In this document: piece after piece, positions 12,901-27,900 of the stretch | Layout of the letters: every line of letters starts with the position of its first letter | How positions within the stretch are numbered: position 1 is the stretch's first letter | Source of the DNA: Sebastes aleutianus | Taxonomy: Eukaryota; Chordata; Actinopteri; Perciformes; Sebastidae | Reading direction: 5' to 3' | DNA length: 64,000 bases | Assembly: GCA_916700875.1 (NCBI GenBank) | Contig: CAKAKS010000022.1 | Coordinates: 9,787,013 to 9,851,012 of the forward strand | The notes under the pieces: generated by a model | Told to the model about the DNA's origin: nothing | Databases searched by the model: none | Seen by the model: the letters and a program-made list of their open reading frames with translations, nothing else | Position numbers and translations under genes: made by a program

Positions 12901-15900
12901 AATGTCACATCACATCACAAACCTACATTTACATGTTTCTTTTTATGTGCAAAGCGGGCATAAATCACCAGTGTTTTTTATACAGGTGGTCCGTCAGGCG
13001 GCAATCCTCAACTCTCCCCCCCATTAACGCCCTTTTTTAACAGTTATAAAGTTACTAAAGATGCACATTTTAAAAATATCTCGCTCCAGTCACTTGCATA
13101 AGTCATGTACTTGGATGTGTCTGCACTCTATCTGAAATCTCCTTCCACCTAATGGGAGGGAACATTAATGAATTTTTCAGTCGGCTTTCCAAATGAACCA
13201 TTAATTACATTTTCGTTCACTTCCCCTTAATAAAGCAATGGTTTATGTTTTTGTTTGGGATTATCAAATCAGCTAAGTGAAAGGGGCTTTTTGAAGTTAA
13301 TGAAATAAGGCAGCAGTGTCATAAGTATATTGATGGCATCCAGCTCAGTTCAGAGACTTTCAGAAGCATTTTTGAAGCTTTTTTGAAGGTACAATCTTTC
13401 ACAACCTTTCATAATAAAAGACTGTAAATAATGGTTTTGTGTATTTTGGGATTAATCCATCACTAAGCCAATACATTATTCAGTCTTTTTAGTGTGAAAA
13501 TATGCAGTATAATCAACATATCTGTTTTCCACATGATGTATAATATAAATGTTCCTTTCCCAATAACAGAGGAAGTGAGTACAATAACATAACCCAATAG
13601 TTAATTACTGTCTAAACCTTAATTACCTGAACTTGAATACACTATAAAGTAGGGCTGTGTATTGGCTAGAATCTGGCGATATGATACATATCATGATACA
13701 GGGGTTACGATTCAATATATTGCGATACTGTAAGCAAGGCGATATATTGCAATTTTTTTAAATCTAATTTTAGGAAAACTGTGAATCTTTGCATGTAAAC
13801 TATTAATTGAAAATCGTGTTTTAGAGAATCAATACAGTATTACAAAACATAATATCGGGATACTCAAGTGTATGGATATTTTCCCTCACCTATTGTTTAA
13901 AATGTGTGATGCTTTATTTTATGGGTTTTGGAAGTTTCCTGGAAAGAACAATGTTATTTGGTACTAATTACAGGGAAAATGGACATAGTTATTAGAGTTA
14001 AGTTAGCTCATAAGCAGTTGTTGATTTTCTGAGTAATTCTCTTATCTTAAATAAATGGAAAGAAGAAAGTGATGGTGTGTGTGTATGCACTAAAAAGGTA
14101 GGCGTTAACAGTAGAGGACAAAGATAGTGACTACGAACAAGTTGAGGTATTTTTTATGTACACAAACATATATAAAGAACATGCCCACATACAGTATGCT
14201 CCTCTGCTGAGCTGTTATTACTGTGTCTGAGATATTCTAAGACGTGTATTATTAGTCAGATGAAGTTCTAGCGCACCATGGTTTATATTGGTGTGTTTGT
14301 GTATGTGTGTAGGCGTGCGTCTTTTTCGAGGACGAATGTCTTGGCAGTATTTGCCCTGAAACTTCTGCCAACATGTTGAATAGTTGGAAACAGTCATTGT
14401 GAGCTGCAGCATCCTTTGGCATTCTGAAAACATAAGCCCATGTGAATAGAGGAAAAATAGCAAAGGGATGACACATAGAACTGTGTGAAAGTTTGTCGTT
14501 TTGCTTGTAGATCCGGGCTTTTGTGTACCTTATTCTCTTATATCATTTTGGTATTAACCACTTTCATATCTGTGTTTTGCATATGTTACAATTATCTCTG
14601 ACACATTTCTACTTGCTTCTGTTGATAACTTTGCTGTTATTTTGTGACTGCTGCACCTCGAATATTTGGGCTGCTTGGGCTGTTCTCATACATCGTACAT
14701 AGCTATTCCAACAAAAAGTAATTTGTATTTATCCCACAAAATCAATTAATCTGTAATCCACGTGAACCAGAAACTATAAAGAGTGACAAATTCCGCATAG
14801 TGATATATTTATCACGTTAACTTCGGTATTTCAGTTACGCCACTTCCTGAGTTACTTTTACCCAAACCACAATATTTTCTAACTAAAGCTACGGCTTTTT
14901 CTTTTTACTTTTACTACGTACTGCAGCTGCCGTTACAAAGTACGTACTGTTGCATGCAGTATGCATACAATTGGGACATACTACCTCGTTATAACATTGC
15001 GCCTTGAACTTTGACCCTCTTGTTCATATATCTGCTTCGCAGCGGATTGTGGGTCAGAATAGAGTACTATACATATTATGTATTGGAACATACTAAATCT
15101 TTTTCTGGCATACTAAATAGCAGGGTAATATGGGTATTGGAATGCACAGTAAGTAGTCCACTTTAGGAGTTATTTTGACCCAAACCTAACTAAGTAGTTT
15201 TTTTGCCTAAACCTAACTAAGTTGTTTCCTGTAAAGACGTTTATGATGTTTTGAGGAAGTTTATTTTGAAAAAAACTGTATGCATGTAACGAGTGTAAAT
15301 TGACACGTGCGTCACGTGTTGTCGGACATTTCTTGCTCAAGAACGCACGAAAAATTAGGAATAACTTTTCGTAAGATATCGTACGAACCGTTGTGTGAGG
15401 ATACGTTGCTCTATTCAACTGTTCTTTTGACAACTCAGAAGTGATGTCTTTGTAGCCGCCCACGTCATTGTAGTCAGAGAATACACAGTTTAAGTCTCTT
15501 TCAAGGGCTACCTCCACTATTTTGTCACCCATATTTGACATTTGTTTTATGTAATTTTATATAATCTACCTACGGACCTTTAGATAGCAAGGATGACTTA
15601 AACAGACGGTGTAATTCAGTCTTGTAACCAGCTGTGCAGATCTAAGCAAATGTTAATAAAGGAGGGAAAAAAGTGTATGAGATCAGTGGTGAGTATCTGC
15701 AGATATTCAAATGTGTGTTGCAAGAATTTACACTGTAAAAGCAGTATTTGTGCACCTTGTGTGTGTGTGTTTGTGCTCGCACTTGTTTGAGTGTGTGTGT
15801 GTGTGTGTGTGTGTGTTTTGCACATGATCATGATAGGAAGGCTGCAGTCGAGGCCTAAACAGATGTTGGGTATTAATGAGCCTGTCCTCCATAGATGCTG

Positions 15901-15916
15901 TGTTTGTGTATAGGTT

Positions 15917-15948
<32 letters not shown>

Positions 15949-18900
15949 CGTGTGCGTGTGCGTGTGCGTGTGCGTGTGCGTGTGCGTGTGTGTGTGTGCA
16001 TGAATTGATAGGGCTCCATCTGTTCCTCCACAAAAACTATTCACCAATATTAATCTAAAGACGCTTTACATGTAGAGCTGTGTTAATGTAATTTGACCAG
16101 TTACGGTAATGTCTGTCTCTACGGCATATTAATCCCTCCATAATCAAGCTCTTTGTTTTTTTTTACCTCCTTACGCCACTGTTTTCACATCCCTACCTGC
16201 TCTCCTGCCAATCCTACCTTCTGCTCCTATAGCTCCCTTTGGTCTGTGCAGATTTTGATTAAGACTTGATTTCATTTCACACATGACACATTTTTTTTGC
16301 AACAGCAAAGCCAAGAAGTGTTATTAAAGTAGATCACTTTATAACATTTTGTCAATAATTATTTTTTTACTTTATTTGAAAAATGGAATCAATTTAATCT
16401 CCCGCATGCCTCCGTATAACGAAGGGAATACAGGCCGCATATTTGACAGAAAATATGTACGAGTGCCTTCCCTCCACTTCCCGTCATCCCTCCTTCCCTC
16501 TTCCCTCTCCAGTTCAATGACAAGGCCAGCCACGCGTCGTGCTTCACGAACCTGGTGCAGGCCAACGTCCGCAACAAGAGGATGCTGAAAGACGCCGTGC
16601 AGGGCATCACAGCCAAGGGTATCACCAACTACAGAGGCGGCTTCGAGCTGGCCTTCGAGCAGCTCGCGCAGGTAAAGTGTCGGCGTGGGCGTTGCGTGGT
16701 GGAATATTTGTGATGTAACATAAGGGCCGTGGGAGTATGTGTGTGTAGTGGTGGATGGTGGTGGTAGGGGGTGGTAACTTTGAGGACGGTCGCTGTCAAT
16801 CTGTTTGATTATTTTATCCAACTTGGAACATGCAGACTAACTCCCGAGGCTTAATGAAACCCTGTGAAATCTACTTAACAGTGTGATGTAATTTATGCTC
16901 GTTTAATTTATCATTTTCATTCAATTATGAAAATAAAGATGCAACATAGGTCTCAGTGACAGCTCAATCCCAGTGGTGCTCTGATAAAGAGTGAGTATGT
17001 GTCGACCTCTTGTGGTTGTTTCGGATGTTGCAGATTTTTGTGTCGGTGCAAAAGCTCATGTTTCCCTTACAAACTTCTGTATAATGAGTCAATAGCCTTG
17101 AATTATTTTTGCAACCACTTCTTCAACCTGTTCCTATAACAATAAGAATGTGTTATTCACTTTTCCTTGGTTAAATAGTGCTTGAAATACAAGCATTTTG
17201 CCTTGTTATCCCCTAGATGAACGTGTCAAGGGCCAACTGCAACAAGATTATCATGCTCTTCACTGACGGAGGAGAAGAGAGGGCAGAGGAGATCTTTGAA
17301 AAATACAACCCTAAGCAAGCGGTAGGAGTGTAAACTTAAGTTATTCAGAGAGTAGAATACAGCAGTGTTTTATCAGAATATTAATTTTTTTTTAACTCTT
17401 CTTCTCCTCACAGGTGCGCATCTTTACATTTTCAGTAGGTCAACACAACTACGACAAAGGACCAATACAGTGGATGGCCTGCGCTAATAAAGGTACGAGG
17501 TTGCATTCGACATGTATCACATATCTGATGTGTTTTCTTCTGTGAGATGAAGATGCATAAAATAATTTAAAGGGGCCCAACTGTGATACAAATGTAAACA
17601 ACTGATCTGGTCTTTGTTAAATGCACTAACACCAGACAACAACTAAATGTTAAAGGGACAGTGTGTAGGATTTGGTGGCATCCAGCGGTGAGGTTACAGA
17701 TTGCAGTTTCACAAGAATTACGGTGGCCTTCCGGTAACGTAAAAACGTGAAAGGCTCTCTCTAGAGCCAGTGTTTGGTGTGTCCCTTCTGGGCTACTGTA
17801 GAAACATGGTGGAGCAACACGATGGACTCCACGGAGAGGACCCGCTCCCTATGTATATACGGAGGGCTCATTCTTAGCTAACAAAAACACAACTATTCTT
17901 AGTTTCAGGTGATTATACACTAATGAAAATATTGTTATGAATATTATATTCCATTTCTATGCTACACACTGGCCCTTTAAGTTAATGCTTTCTATATTAC
18001 TGTAGTGATATTTTGTAAACACACAAGGAAAAAAAACAGGACTATGTTTTCCATTATGACCAGCCTGACGAACACAAAATGCACAATATTTCATTTATTG
18101 TGAGCACACCGTTATTTTACATGATCAAACACACTACAGAATGGCCCTTTAAGTTGATTTTAAAGTTTGTTTCAGTCAACCTGAAGTAAGAGGTGGGTGG
18201 GGTTTGCTTTTCAGTACAATTCTCATTTTCATTAGGTAGGTTATCAATCCCGGAATAGTACTTTTGGCAGCTTTCAGACAACATTAGAATAAGAGATTAA
18301 TACGAATATGCAGATTTTTGCTAAATACATAAGATGTACTGCACATACTAGGCCATTTCAGCAGTTTGATTTTCAGTTGTTGGGACCTTAACCTAAAGAT
18401 GGCGGTCGCATGCAGACGCAGAAACTCTCTCTCTCGCTTTAGCTCTCGTAATTTTTTTATATTTCTCTTAGTTTGTCTAAGCAGTAGCCTTTAACACATC
18501 TGTGAATTTGTACTTTTTTAAATTTTAAAAGTGTAAAATAACTTAACTAGTTCTTTCTATTTTTGACCCCTATTACGCTTTTCATCACTGCTTTAATTTA
18601 TTTGTTTCGAGAAGCCAGCAAAGTTTCATTGTACCTGAGCATAAAGACAATAAAGATCATTCTGATTCTGATAATTTCATCTAAATGAGGTTTCACAATG
18701 GATATTATAATAAGCTTATATCTTTGTCTCAGGGTACTACTATGAGATCCCATCTATAGGTGCCATCAGGATCAACACTCAGGTAAACTCAAATTACAAC
18801 ACTACCATGAATACACTAGTGCCGGCCTATTCAGTCGGCAGCCCACGCTATTGACGCTGTCACAGACTGTTAAAAGCAATATCAATGTGTTTTTTATTTA

Positions 18901-21900
18901 AATAACCTGCTTACATTGTTTGATTATTAGAAGATCATCATTTTATCAGTAGGCTAATTAGCACATTCATTAGTTATGTTTTGTTAAACACAGAAATACT
19001 TACTTAGTTAAAAAGCTTTAGGAATTTAGGAGAGTCAAACTGAATAAAAAAACATGTTAAATGCAACATTATACTAGAATCTGCTAAGATTAAAAAGGTG
19101 TATTGTTTTCATATTTAAATTCCTAGCTTTGTAGATCAGATAGGAAATGTAAATGGCACCTTTAAATCTGACCCTTCTAAAAACATAATTGTGTATCCCT
19201 GAATGGCTGCTACTGTACTCGTCTGTCACTCCAGCACTCTCCCTGGTTTATTTAAGCAGTTGTGTATTGTGCCCTCTTGTGGTGGAATGGCTGAATTAAA
19301 ACTGAAGTCTGTCTCTCATCCTTCTTTGCAGGAGTACCTGGATGTGTTGGGCAGGCCCATGGTGAAGGCTGACAGAAGAGCCAAGCAGGTTCAGTGGACC
19401 AACGTCTACCTCGACGCGCTGGTATGTCATCATGTGTTACAACAGACACACAGTAAATATATAAATACAGAACACACACTGAGTGTGGGAAAAGAAAGTT
19501 TTGCATTTGTACTTAAAATGTGGAGCAATGCAAGAATGAAAAGAAATCTGTTTTCTGTCAGATGAAGATAAGTGTTGTTTAATAATGCTCAACATTTGCT
19601 GTTCTTCATCCCTGTTTGTAAACTCAAATTCAACTTTGTTCCAGTAGTGTTTGTGAAAGGACAGATTCACTTTATTTAAAAAAAAAATGCTACATTCATC
19701 TGTTTGTTTTTTTTGTGGCGTTTAAGATTCTGTCAAGATTAACTTTTTGGCGACAGATAAGAAACCAGTCTGGTAAACTGAGCCAAATGGTTTGGATATT
19801 GTCATTCGTTTTACTGATAAGAAACTGACAGCATCGGTGACTGTATTGACCTCTTCGCCACCAGAAATGTTTCTGCCTTATGTTAAGGGAAACAGCTTTT
19901 TTTTAATTGTTTTTTTTTTGTTAATCTTATGTATTAATCAGAGGAATCATACAGAAATAGATCAACTATTCTGTGAATTTATGCCATAAATGTGACTGAT
20001 TTGCCTACATAGCTAATGTCTATTCAATATGTTGTATATCTTCCAGGAGCTTGGCCTGGTGATCACTGGCACTCTGCCTGTCTTCAACAAGACCAACACA
20101 GGCTCAAAGGTGAGTAAATGACTACTTTTGGATTCTCATGTTGCTCATTTAATGTAGATTTTAAATTTACAAATGTATTTTATTGACTCAGTTATTGTAA
20201 GTCCTACCTTTTTTATATTAAAGAGGACCTTTTATACTGGTGTGCTTTTTCCCTTTCCTTTAGTTTGTTGTATAGTTTTTTGTTCATGTAAAAGGTCCGC
20301 AAAGTTACAAAGCCCAAAGTCCACGCCAAAGGGAGTTACTCTCCTCGACAGAAACACTGCTCCTGAACTTCATGAAACGTCTTGCTTGAGGTCCCGCCTT
20401 CTCTTCCGTAACGTGGTGACGTCACCAAGTAAAACATTTGCATAATACCTGGATAGCGGCTAGTGTGACACGCTCTCAAACAAAGCTAGTTAGAGCGGAG
20501 CTGGAGCGGAGTTCGAAGAGTTTGGTTCGGTTGACCAATCACAACAGAGCGTTTCAGACATCGGGTTAAAATAGGTGCTGCAGCACAGCCGGTATGAGAA
20601 AAATAAAGCATGTTTTGAACATTGAAGCATGTAAACATGTTCTAGTAGAAACCCAAATACAAGTACGCACCTGAAAATGAGCATAATAGGTCCTCTTTAT
20701 TCCCAGATTGTTTCTTGATTCACTCACTCAATTGACTTACTGACTGAATTAACTGTATCTCTGACACTTTGACCTCATGGGAGAATTTTAGTCTGCGGTT
20801 GACACGCCGTAATGTTTACCAGACTATTAAAAAAAACAAACACACAACATGAATCCTCTCAATCATGGTTTCATCCTTTACTTTCATCCTCCTCGTTTCT
20901 TGTGGCTCTAACCCCCTTATATCCTTTGTTGACGCTGAGGTCCCTCGGAGCTCTCCCACGTGCCTCCACAGGAAGACCTTCTAGCATGTCATGAAGCAAA
21001 AAAATCAAAAAGAGATCAAACCTGCACATCGGAGAGACAAATGATCCGGTAGCTAAGTGCTTCAAGATGAGTTTACATGTCAACCTCGAAGGACTCGGGG
21101 GTTACCTCCGCTACGGCTGAAGACGGAGGCTGGAAATGCCTTGTCAGTGACTCATGGCGGCATGTAAAGCTTTTGGGAATGAGGTTGTCCAGATTTCTAT
21201 TGCACCCCATTTCCTTGAAATCATTCAGACAGCACAGAGGGACTTGACTCATCCAGAAAGAACAACAGGACTCATAAGTGGGTCTCTTTCTACCCCTGAC
21301 TTCCTTTTCTTCTTTTTCCCCCTGTGGTTTTCTCTCAGAAATCTCAAAACCAGCTCATCTTGGGGGTTATGGCTATTGATGTCTCCCTGGAAGATATCAA
21401 GAGACTGACGCCTCGCTTTACTGTAAGATCACACGCTACATAAATAAACACACAGAAACCAGCCTATTTATACAGTAGATGTCATATTTCAGCCGGTTAG
21501 ACTGTTACCAGGTCAGTAAATGGGCGTTATCAGTATAAGCCTCACAGATGTGGTTCAGTAGGGGCCTGCTAAACCCACTAGTGAGTTTTATCATTGATTC
21601 ACATGGGCGATCACCAAATGAAGGAGTAAAAGAAGACGACAGCGACCTCTAGTGACCCTAGTAATAATGACAGGAGCAAAAGTGGGGGCGAAGGATGTAA
21701 AACAAAACATAGGACTGTCTCTTTGTTCACAACCTGAAAGTTTCACCTTCACTTTTCAAACGTAGTTATAAAAAGCGAAAGAAGTTGTAGTTTTGTTGCC
21801 TTAATCTAAACAAGCTGTTTTGTTTGTGTTCAAAACGTTTCATTCGGTTTTACAACGTGTTAGAAAGTGTTGCTTTTAAGTTTCACCTTCACTTTTACAA

Positions 21901-24900
21901 CGTAGTAGGCATAGCAGGCCCCTACTGGCCCACATCTATGAGGTTTATAACGACTGATAACGCACATTTAATGAGCTGATTACAGTAAAATTGGGTGCAC
22001 TATTTGGTACCTGGGTTCCTCCATCCTTCCTTTCTCTCTATATTTCCCTTTTCCTGTAGTTTGGACCAAATGGCTACTTCTTTGCCATTGACCCCAACGG
22101 ATACGTGCTGCTCCATCCTAATCTCCAGCCACTGGTAGGTCAAATCACTCAACTATACTTCAGAGCAACCAGACATTGTCTTTGTCTAGACACAGTCCTG
22201 TCTTTGCTAAAAAATCCATTAGTTGCTCATTAATATTGGTCAAACTGGCAAGTTAAACATGACATTCCTGACAGTAGACAGGCTTCTCAGACTGACAATA
22301 CATAAAGATTCTTGTCTTTTGCAGCTGAGTTTTAACAACCCACAGTTACATGTTACAAAATGCACCTTTGCAGAAAGATTCAATATCTCCGTTGTCCTGC
22401 ATAGCAAATGTGATTTTAGTGTCAAGATGTTTTATTGATGCGTGTGTAATGCAGAAAGGGCAACATAATCAATTGTGGAAAAGTACACAACACCAAGGGA
22501 TTTTAAGAATGACAAAGAAAGAAAAAACACAATAACCCAATAGAACAAGGAGAGACAGAGAGAGAGACAGAGATTGGAAAAATAAATTAATTCATTAAAT
22601 TATATAAATCTAAATAAAATAAAAAAAACTAAATTAGTACCTTAAAGTAAAGACATTAAAATAAGTAAATACAAATAAATAAAATAATGATAATAAAAAG
22701 TAAATTAAATTAATAAAATAAATAAATACATAAAATACATACAACCTGACTGACCATCAAGACATTGTAAAATCACCAAAATGTACATATATATATGTGA
22801 TACATATCAGATTAGATATTAGACACAGTTTAAGTTTTATAAATCCTAATTAAAATAGGCTGCCACGGCCCCCAGGGGCCCAATTTGCAGCGCCCCAATA
22901 TCTATATCTTTTCATAACATATAAACCTACATCTGTGCCAAATGTGTTGCTTTTATTGCAAATATTAAAGATTGTTATGAAGATTTCAGCTAACTGCCCC
23001 ACTAAATCTGGTGGGGTTACAGATAAGATCTGAAAATGAGTCAAAAATGTGTGCCGCCTCTTATAGAACGAGTTTGTCGACCCTTTCAGGGTGCACTAAA
23101 TTTTCTCCGACTGGAGGAAGAACATTGTGTCACTAAGCCACGTAGACTGTAGAGGAGGGAGTGGGGAGATTTGCCAAGAAAGCACATATGATGTTAGCAT
23201 TAAACTGACATAACACAGCAGCATCTTTGCTGCAGATACAGCGCAAGCCTGAATTACCACACGGACCATGTTTGTGTCATTTGGCTGACTTTTCCGTTCT
23301 TTTTTCAAAAATGTCCCAATCACATGGGTCCAGAATGATGTTTGTTGAGACATTGCAAGATGTTTCCCATTGACCTTTAAGATACGCGCACTTCTTGTAA
23401 ATTACGCATGCACACATTGGTCACAGATGTTTACAAGGTCCAACAAGTCAGTGTCAACAGACAAATTTGTCCATAATAAGTTCTCCGTTCAAGGCTACAA
23501 AAATGTAAGTATCGGAATCTGTTTTGGTAACCGAAAGATCAATAGCTGGTGTTTACTGGTTAATTTTCATTTCTTTGTAGTCAAAGCCCACCGATTTATA
23601 AATTATAGTAATTACTTGCATTTCTGTGTAGACTGCCAAGTTTAATGAACCTGTTACGCTGGACTTCCTGGATGCAGAGCTGGAGAATGAGATCAAAGTG
23701 GAGGTTTGGAAACTAGATTACTGCAACTACTTGTGATTCCATGAGCTCATATCAGAAACAACAGCACTGTAATTTCTGAATATAGCATGATTGATTTGTC
23801 TTTTCCTTTTTTAAATTAGTTAATTGATCTATGTTTGCTCAACAGATGAGGAAAAAAATGATCGACGCTCAAACAGGGAATTACACAATATCTACACTGG
23901 TGAAATCACAAGATGAGGTAACTTTATATTGAAAGGAAGTCCATGACAGTTATGAACACATTTGCTTAGATCATGTAACGTGCACTGACCAAACTGTTGT
24001 CCCCAAAGCGCTACATTGACTTAGGTCAGAGGCTGTACACCTTTGCACCAGTGAGGGGGACAGACTACAGGTAAATATCATAATCCATCGCATGTGTTAA
24101 GTACTTTTTTTTTCACCAAACCTCAGTCCAGAAATAGAGAAACTCCAGATGCTTTGCTTTAGTTTGCAAAATGTTCATCATAATTGCATAAATCCATTTT
24201 GCTCTCTTTGGGTTCTTTGGAGCTGGACTGTGGTCTTAGGTTCAGGACAAAGTCCAGGCACACTTCAGAATGATCTAGGTGAAGCCATGAGGGGAGGAAA
24301 TTCAGCCCCCTGCTAAGAAATGCTTAGCAGGACTTACTGAAAGATTGGCTATGATGATTTTCTTCTCAAAACAAAGAGGGAAATGTTTTTATTGTATGTT
24401 TTTGCATGTGAATTGGTCGGCTGTACAAGATTATGTGCATGCATTTAATGTCCCAGACTATGAAACGCTTACTTGGTTCAATAATGCATTGAAACAAAAA
24501 TATGGATTTGCAAAAATTCTTGCAAAAACTTAAAGGGGACATATCATGAAAAACTTTTTCAGTGTTTGTGCACATACATTTGGGTATTTGGAGTGCCTAC
24601 CAAACCCACAAATTGAAATAAGACAACCCAGTCAGTTGTTGTGCGCTGCCTACATCAGAAAACATGTGATTCAACAAGCCATTCAGATTTGGCTCCCCCT
24701 TCCTATGTCACATGCAGGCTCATTAGAATATAATCACCCACAGCTTGAGAACTACCTTTGCAAAGGTGCACCGTATTTTTCTAGCAAGCCAATCAGAGCA
24801 GACTGGGCTTTTTCGGGAGTGGGGCTTAAAGAGACAGGCGCTAAAACAGAGCGTTTCAGACAGAGGGTGAAAAGAGGTATATTCAGACAGACAGTAGTAG

Positions 24901-27900
24901 AAAAATGAAGTGTTTTTTGAACATTTAAGCATAGCCCTGTTTCAAGTGCAGTGAGGAACTCTTTGCGTTTCGACCGCAGGGACCAGGGTCTAAATTAAGT
25001 TCCTTGGACATTTTCCAGGGCCTTTTTACCCCCCAAAAAGGCCCTGGTCGGGGGGTATCACTTGTTTGCAGGGATGACCGTCGCTGATTGGTAAAACACA
25101 CACACACAGCACCGCTGCTTCAACTTGTGTACTGCTTCATTCATAAATAAGGAAGTACTCCAGTATCGGTTTAGGACCATTTTAGGACGAGGGTAGAGCT
25201 TTTCTCTTTGTTTGATAACATTTGAAAGTAAAGTTAGGCTCTGCTGTCGGCTTCCTGACTCATTTAAACAAAAAGGCAGAGAGAGGGCTGCCCCGGTAGC
25301 CCATCTGGTAGAGCGGGAGCCCCATGTACCCCCTTTCATAACTATCACTGTCACTATCAATAAAGGCAAAAAAGCACAAAAATAACCAATAAAAAGAGAG
25401 AGATGGCGCAAGCAGTAGAAGATACAGATGGCGGTGCAGTGAATAAGAACAAAAATAAGTTATTTTCTGATTGTTTCACAGCGGTTACATTCTAAAGCAC
25501 AAATAAATAACCAAACACTCAACGGATGATTTACTGTGGAGACAGACGCTCTTAGCTTCATTTTCCTCCTATGTATTTCATTCATTACATCCAATGTGCA
25601 TCAGTAAATACTGTGCAGCAGTAAATGTCATCACAGGGAGACAAAACCTAAAGTTTATTTATTTTTTTATATTTTTTTTAGATGAAACGGACGGGCACAC
25701 TGAACTGCAGGTTGCAGAGTGTGTGTACTGCTGTGACCTCCAGCAGTCCCATGTCATGTTGCTTTTTCATACGGACTAATTTGCCTAATCTTTGCAGGTC
25801 TTTAGACCGTGGTGGAAACGCAGTTGGCTGAAGGAACCTTTTAGTTCCTTGAAAAACTTTCGGTGGAAACCTGACTCATGTAAACATGTTCTAGTAGAAA
25901 TCTAAACAACCCATACAAGTATGAACCTAGAAATGAGCATGATATGTCCCCTTTAAGTACAATCACAAAATAGTTGCAGAACAGAAGCTTAAATGATACC
26001 GCATATGTAAAATTACATACTGTTGTGATATTTTCTGTGTGTGTGTCCTCTCTCAGCCTGGGCCTGGTCCTTCCTGACTACAACATGCATTACATCCGGG
26101 CCAAAATCGCCGACACAATCACCCAGGCAAAATGTAAGTGCCGTCTAAATCACTTCAATCGCTTGTGCCATTTTTAGTTTTCCCACTCAGTAACATTTTC
26201 CTTCCATTAACACAGACAGTAGACACATGTTGCTGGTTGGAAAAATGATTGCTAATGTTCTCCAGTGACATTATTGCTGAGAAACACTTGTGCCTCTCAG
26301 CTTCCTATCCATCACTTATAGTGCCCCCATGCACACATACACAACCACATGGATCCACACCACCCCTGCATGCCCTCGCCTCTTGTGTCGCTATGGCAAC
26401 ACACACACCCTCAGTTGTGGGTGCTGTTCAAAGTTTTTGTTGCCAGACAGCGGGACGAGTGGCTCCAGTGTCCCCTTTCACACATCATCAATTCATTTAC
26501 AGCTAAGTAACACACTCTATGTGTGTGTCTGTGTGTGTCTGTTTCTACAAGTTGCTGTATGTGTGTGTGTGTATGTGTGTGTGTGTGTGTTCTTGCTCAA
26601 GCCTATTAGACACCATACAGTGGATCAGAGGTTCCATATGTGTGGCGTTTGTCGTCTCACGTCTCTTTTGAGCGCTGTCTGTTCCCACTAGTAAAAGATG
26701 TCATTGAGTCATTGTGTTACTCAAAGGACAGTTTTATAGTGTGTGTGTGTGTGTGAGTCTGTCCCTCTGTCCGTATGTTTGCTGGTCTGCCTGGCTGCAC
26801 TCAGTAGCCAAAAGAACGTTTTGGTGACTTTGTAATGCACAGCGATCCAGCCTTGACGACCGTATGGTTTAGTCTGTTCTAAAAAAAAAACTTAATATTA
26901 TTACCATCTATTTTCCAAAGTATATCAAGCATTATAAGTCTAATTTCCTACCTTTAGTCAGCAATTGGCTATTCCAGAGAGCTGTGAAAATCAACTGGCA
27001 GAGATTTGAAGCTGGCTTGACATCGGTAATCCATCACAGTGAACATTTCATCGCCTTTATTTTTTCTAGCCGAGTTTCATTAAGTACAGTTGGGAGCAGG
27101 GACCGGTTTGAAAAACTCTCCTCGGTGGTGCTTTCAAGCTTGTTCCAATGTCTGAGATGGAGCTGTTGGCTTGTCCGCTGAATGCATGAGCAATTTTATG
27201 AAAAAATAAAAAATGAGACCAGAGGACACAAACATGGAGAGATATGAATTTGGTCATTTTTTTGCTCGTTTTGCAGCTGACTCTGTAATCTTGACTTATT
27301 TGTGAACTCACATCCAACAGAGAAATTCATGTTGCATTTTTCTGCAAGTTGATTTTCACACTAATAGCAGACAGTGACTGCTTAAATGGTTAGGAAAAAT
27401 ATGTAATTAATGTTAAAACATGGACACCCTGTGATGGGGTCCTTTTGTATTATGAAGGCTGTGCACACATTGTCATTTCAGAGGACATTGCATTGACTTG
27501 CATTCACCCCAGGAGCCTTACCTTTACTGTAACCATGCTGACTACAATGCCAAACTCTAAAACCAAGTCTTAACCCTAACATTCAATGTGTGATCTAGTA
27601 AAGACAGTTTTTGTCCCCAAGTAGGAGGGAAGTCCTCCTAATGATTGTATAAACAGATTTTTTGTCTCCACATCATTAATACATAACCACACATAAAAAC
27701 ACTCTGTACATCTCATCCTAAATTGCCTTAAAGTGTTAGTTCTGAGTGTTTGAGTGCTCTCCCACTACAACACTCAAACTACCCCTTTAAACACCCCTTT
27801 ACATCTTCCACAGATAACTTACTTAAACTCTTAAGTGTTTCATACTTTTGTATACAATATTCTTATTCAATGTCCACTTGAATAAAATATTGTGTGTAAC

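Noticed and set aside
16372..16821. 149-codon reverse-strand frame
   Set aside because: It is the antisense shadow of exon 5 and its flanks.
25288..25330. Possible tRNA gene
   Set aside because: Only the A-box half is present and the tail matches a SINE, so it cannot fold into a full cloverleaf.
26290..26691. 133-codon frame after exon 16
   Set aside because: It is driven by CA/TG repeats (VCVCVC), with no homology and no splice logic.
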